From Kosakonia quasisacchari (lineage in GTDB: Bacteria; Pseudomonadota; Gammaproteobacteria; Enterobacterales; Enterobacteriaceae): a stretch of DNA of 64,000 nucleotides. Both the position numbers and the translations under genes were made by a program. Shown here piece by piece: positions 62,858 to 64,000 of this stretch (its first letter is position 1; each line of letters begins with the position of its first letter). The stretch covers positions 1 through 64,000 of the forward strand of contig NZ_SJOP01000008.1 in assembly GCF_004331415.1 (NCBI RefSeq), read 5' to 3'. The notes beneath the pieces were generated by a model. It did no database searches, was not told the DNA's origin, and was given only the letters and a program-made list of their open reading frames with translations.

Positions 62858-63769
62858 TTATTCGCCGGTTATTCGTGTGAGTAATGACCGGGACGTTTTC
62901 CGCCCGGAAGGTTCCACCGACACGCTGGCGGATAAACCCGCCACTAACTCCACGCCCGCGGGCAGCTTGTCGATATGAATACGGACCGGAACGCGCTGCG
63001 CAAGTCGCACCCAGTTAAAGGTGGGGTTGACGTCTGGCAGGCCAAGACCGCCCGTTTCGTCGTTGCTGTCGCCGATGCCGTGCCCGATGCTCTCAACGTG
63101 ACCGGTGATGACGGGCTCAAATCCCATCAGCGCGATGTGCGCGCGATTTCCGACATGAATATGCCGCAGTTTTGTCTCCTCAAAATAGCCCACCACCCAG
63201 AAACTGTTCGCATCAATGATGGCCACTTTAGTTTCGCCGGCGGTGGCGTAGTCGCCTGGGCGCAGCCTGAGATGCGTGACATAGCCCGCTACCGGCGCGC
63301 GCACCGTGGCATGCGCTAAATTAAGCTGTGCCAGTTCCAGCGCCGCCAGCGCGCCGTGATAGTTTGCCGCCGCGATGCTGGCCGCACTGCCGGTTTGTTG
63401 TAAGTCTTCGCTGGAGATCACGCCTTTGATCTGTGAACGCCTTGTCGCCGCATCCTGGCGCATTAACATCTCATGACGTTTCGCCTCGACATCCGCCTGC
63501 GCGCTGGCCACCGCCAGCTTCAGCCAGTGCGGATCAATCGAATAGAGCACATCGCCACGATTAACCCACTGGTTATCACGAACGGCGACATTTGCCACCG
63601 GCCCGGAAACATCCGGCGCTATTTGCACCACATCAGCACGCACCCGGCCATCACGGGTCCAGGGACGCTGCGCGTAATGTTTCCACATCATGTAAGCGAG
63701 GAGGGTTGCCACCAGCACGGCGCTTAACGTCAGTGCATAACGGCTCAAAAGAGAAAAAAAGGATTTCAT
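62858..63769 (-). CDS. HlyD-family efflux adaptor (AaeA-like)
   Basis: 303 residues from ATG 63769, whose ATGA overlaps the upstream gene's stop; a longer frame is spurious. A single membrane helix (about 10-30) is followed by RDGRVRADVVQIAPDVSGPV, a short coiled-coil hairpin, and APVAGYVTHLRLRPGDY. This fits AaeA/EmrA-like adaptors of aromatic acid efflux systems. It works with a FUSC-type transporter and a DUF1656 protein, the latter encoded immediately upstream. Confidence 0.93.
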   Translation of the reverse strand: MKSFFSLLSRYALTLSAVLVATLLAYMMWKHYAQRPWTRDGRVRADVVQIAPDVSGPVANVAVRDNQWVNRGDVLYSIDPHWLKLAVASAQADVEAKRHEMLMRQDAATRRSQIKGVISSEDLQQTGSAASIAAANYHGALAALELAQLNLAHATVRAPVAGYVTHLRLRPGDYATAGETKVAIIDANSFWVVGYFEETKLRHIHVGNRAHIALMGFEPVITGHVESIGHGIGDSNDETGGLGLPDVNPTFNWVRLAQRVPVRIHIDKLPAGVELVAGLSASVSVEPSGRKTSRSLLTRITGE

Positions 63770-63981
63770 ACGACTAACCCCAGCGCGTTCAGCCCCTGCA
63801 TGAGCAGGAAAAAAGTAACAATGTAAGTGGAAAAACTCATCAGCGGACGCAAGGGCAAACGACGATAGCGCCTGCTGAAAGTGAAAAGAGGTAGCCATAA
63901 CAGCGTGCAGAACAGGGCCGCAAGGGCGATAACCAGCAGTCCGGGGATGTAAACGCCACCGAGATTAATGTCATTAATCAT
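63766..63981 (-). CDS. DUF1656 (AaeX-like) small membrane protein
   Basis: 71 residues with two membrane helices. It begins MINDINLGGVYIPGLLVIAL, typical of DUF1656 proteins that accompany FUSC/AaeB transporters and HlyD adaptors. Its stop overlaps the adaptor start by 4 bp, and its own start overlaps a stop codon entering from the right edge. Confidence 0.92.
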   Translation of the reverse strand: MINDINLGGVYIPGLLVIALAALFCTLLWLPLFTFSRRYRRLPLRPLMSFSTYIVTFFLLMQGLNALGLVV

Positions 63982-64000
63982 CGACGCACCCCGCGTGCTG
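63978..64000 (-). CDS. Probable 3' end of a FUSC-family transporter gene (partial)
   Basis: Only 23 bases. A frame from the right edge would end ARGVRR and stop at a TGA overlapping the ATG of the DUF1656 gene, which is the usual coupling in FUSC-DUF1656-HlyD operons. Homology cannot be tested on so few residues; the call rests on context. Confidence 0.3.

Overview
The window is chromosomal DNA of an Enterobacteriaceae member. The bluR/bluF-ycgZ-ymgA-ariR cluster, yciGFE, katG, yajD, dgkA and a cspA-type gene are all close to their E. coli counterparts, but the gene order is not E. coli. Accessory genes (phosphoketolase, manganese catalase, a Tc-toxin C subunit start, an orphan RES protein, an AdeRS-like pair) fit a plant- or environment-associated genus such as Kosakonia or Enterobacter. 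The genus is an inference from gene content. I saw no tRNA, rRNA, insertion sequence or CRISPR array.

Layout. 0-2.5 kb: start of a TccC-like toxin gene (cut by the left edge), a non-GapA type glyceraldehyde-3-phosphate dehydrogenase and a GlxA-type AraC regulator. 2.6-12.6 kb: a stress block with yciG-yciF-yciE and a small gene, an in-frame chimera of a formate dehydrogenase N-terminus with a cytochrome bd subunit II C-terminus, a TetR/RidA pair with three operator copies, katG with an OxyR-like site, an OBAP-family lipoprotein, and a second yciE followed by katN. 13-19.4 kb: a 40-codon ORF overlapping an unknown gene, a HAD phosphatase, and a MarR-EmrA-EmrB-like operon carrying a second MFS pump. 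19.5-24 kb: an unknown membrane protein and the blue-light cluster bluR, bluF, ycgZ, ymgA, ariR with TTGTACAA motifs in both control regions.

24-41 kb is mostly metabolism and transport: alpha/beta hydrolase, quinone-oxidoreductase-like enzyme, CPA1 antiporter, phosphoketolase with a structured leader, a LysR-EamA-PanE run, an APH-fold protein, a MarA-like regulator, lutABC (L-lactate oxidation), a cfa paralogue, an AraC regulator and an MFS transporter. 41.5-45.7 kb is a lipid A modification module: dgkA, sensor kinase, response regulator and a divergent EptA/MCR-family phosphoethanolamine transferase. A 19-bp direct-repeat element occurs both in the transferase/regulator intergenic region and upstream of dgkA, which suggests one regulon that adds phosphoethanolamine and recycles the diacylglycerol released.

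45.9-52 kb: yajD, an MccF-like S66 peptidase, a chemoreceptor with a sigma-28-type promoter, a cspA-family gene with a cold-box leader, a 43-residue protein gene, an orphan RES-domain protein and a small secreted protein. 52-60 kb: an HAE-1 RND pump without an adaptor gene, an ABC-type transmembrane-only protein, a small membrane protein and, divergent from them, an AdeR/AdeS-like two-component system. The intergenic region holds a 10-bp direct repeat with a 1-bp gap that resembles the AdeR box of Acinetobacter. 60-64 kb: a TupA-like ATP-grasp protein, a small unknown protein, an ASCH-domain protein, a secreted CE1-type esterase, and an HlyD/DUF1656 efflux pair whose FUSC partner probably starts beyond the right edge.
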